Below, piece after piece: positions 6,652 through 6,921 of a stretch of DNA of 6,921 nucleotides. Source of the DNA: Thiohalospira sp051746205. Lineage in GTDB: Bacteria; Pseudomonadota; Gammaproteobacteria; Thiohalospirales; Thiohalospiraceae. The notes under the pieces are model-generated. The model saw only the letters and a program-made list of their open reading frames with translations. It did not search any database and had not been told where the DNA came from. The stretch lies in contig JBNJEU010000080.1 of assembly GCA_051746205.1 (NCBI GenBank), positions 1-6,921 of the forward strand, written 5' to 3'. Each line of letters begins with the position of its first letter. Within the stretch, counting starts at the first letter, position 1. Both the position numbers and the translations under genes were made by a program.

Positions 6652-6764
6652 AGGGACGTGGCGGGGTGCCGGTGGCGCGGGGCGTCGGCCGCAGGGATGC
6701 GGCCGGCGAGCCTACAGGGAGGTATTCACGGCGTCCCCGCGCCACCGGCACCCGCCACGTCCCT
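6652..6764. repeat. Large intergenic palindrome, 30-base arms
   Basis: The left arm (6652-6682, 31 bases, starting AGGGACGTGGCGG) is the reverse complement of the right arm (6735-6764, 30 bases, ending CCACGTCCCT). The only flaw is one extra G in the left arm's G-run at 6662-6665. The enclosed 52 bases carry a second hairpin at 6683-6708 and the stretch CTACAGGGAGGTATTCACGG. Pairing can resume outside the arms (CGAG on the left, CTCG on the right, with four extra bases on the right). I recall similar ACAGGGA..TATTCACGGCGT strings between genes in other Gammaproteobacteria, so this is probably one copy of a dispersed palindromic repeat. No transposase and no clear target-site duplication are seen. 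It could end or stabilise both converging transcripts; without a T-run it is not a standard intrinsic terminator. Confidence 0.85.
6683..6708. repeat. Inner hairpin within the palindrome
   Basis: CGTCGGCCGC (6683-6692) pairs with GCGGCCGGCG (6699-6708): ten pairs, nine Watson-Crick and one T-G. The loop is six bases, AGGGAT (6693-6698). It directly abuts the left arm of the large palindrome, so a folded transcript would show a long stem opening into this second stem plus about 26 mostly unpaired bases (6709-6734). Confidence 0.8.
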
Positions 6765-6788
6765 GCCTCGAAAGCCAGCCAGGCAAAA

Positions 6789-6921
6789 CTACTCGTCCTC
6801 GCCAACGGCCTTCATCGACAGACGGATGCGCCCCTGGTTGTCCACCTCCAGGACCTTCACCCGGACGATGTCGCCCTCGCTGAGCTTGTCGCTCACGTTC
6901 TGGACGCGCTCGTTGGAGATC
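6789..6921 (-). CDS. pnp: Polynucleotide phosphorylase, C-terminal fragment
   Basis: This is the 3' end of a gene running off the right edge of the window: 43 codons and a TAG stop, with one base of a further codon at 6921. The translation, from ISNERVQNVSDKLSEGD through VKVLEVDNQGRIRLSMK to AVGEDE, matches the end of the S1 RNA-binding domain of PNPase, where the E. coli enzyme has VKVLEVDRQGRIRLSIK. PNPase is a phosphate-dependent 3'-to-5' exoribonuclease and part of RNA degradation complexes. The tail after the S1 domain is very short here (six residues); in E. coli it is longer and helps bind RNase E. Another S1-domain protein is possible because only 43 residues are visible, but the ERV.NVSDKL plus VLEVD.QGRIRLS combination is typical of PNPase. 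It converges on egtD. Confidence 0.87.
   Translation of the reverse strand, partial: ISNERVQNVSDKLSEGDIVRVKVLEVDNQGRIRLSMKAVGEDE

Larger units (their letters stand above)
6528..6788. other. Convergent egtD/pnp intergenic region
   Basis: These 261 bases separate two converging genes and contain no believable coding frame. The part next to egtD has a weak hairpin, GCCGGGG (6552-6558) with CCCCGGT (6576-6582), whose loop is 17 bases and which lacks a T-run. Beyond it, GAAAGG and CCTTTTC (about 6591-6612) could pair poorly. The second half is taken up by the large palindrome described separately. No classical intrinsic terminator (GC hairpin plus T-tract) is visible for either gene. Confidence 0.7.

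Noticed and set aside
6652..6764. The palindrome as a CRISPR unit or insertion-sequence end pair
   Set aside because: There is one inverted pair rather than spaced direct repeats. The 52 enclosed bases encode nothing, and no direct target duplication flanks the arms.
6458..6805. A 115-codon minus-strand frame covering the palindrome and the egtD end
   Set aside because: It runs through the inverted repeat and the antisense of egtD, has no ribosome-binding site or family motif, and overlaps the pnp end in another frame.

Overview
The window is GC-rich, densely coded bacterial DNA. It most likely comes from a gammaproteobacterium. The main support is a YheT-type hydrolase that aligns along its whole length with what I recall of the enterobacterial protein, together with a PNPase C-terminal tail and a PAS-GGDEF/CheC gene pair of a kind I associate with marine and halophilic Gammaproteobacteria. 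I cannot name genus or species from sequence alone.

Layout. (1) Positions 3024 down to 1, minus strand: a tight four-gene operon. In transcription order it encodes a single-domain CheY-like receiver, a CheC-family phosphatase, a PAS-GGDEF diguanylate cyclase and an AI-2E/PerM-family membrane protein. Junctions are a 4-base overlap, a 3-base gap and an 8-base overlap, so translational coupling is likely. (2) Positions 3025-3149: a 125-base divergent intergenic region with a plausible sigma70-type promoter facing each way. (3) Positions 3150-4142, plus strand: a YheT-family alpha/beta hydrolase with almost no 5' leader if the proposed promoter is right. (4) Positions 4252-6527, plus strand: egtB and egtD, overlapping by ATGA, for ergothioneine synthesis. 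EgtB has the paired tyrosines of the cysteine-using type, which fits the absence of egtA and egtC beside it. (5) Positions 6528-6788: a convergent intergenic region dominated by a long near-perfect palindrome (30-base arms, 6652-6682 and 6735-6764) with a smaller hairpin nested in its loop. (6) Positions 6789-6921, minus strand: the last 43 codons of pnp (polynucleotide phosphorylase), cut by the window edge.

How the genes work together. The minus-strand operon looks like a self-contained signalling module: a receiver, the phosphatase expected to reset it, and a c-di-GMP synthase, with no CheA kinase in view. The plus-strand egtBD pair makes hercynine from histidine and then joins sulfur to it; the final C-S lyase is not in the window. 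The palindrome between egtD and pnp is the least explained element. It is most likely a dispersed intergenic repeat that also shapes the 3' ends of both converging transcripts.

I see no tRNA, rRNA, CRISPR array, transposase or phage gene. The best candidates for something under-described are the palindromic element and the receiver/CheC/GGDEF/AI-2E operon; neither is proven novel.
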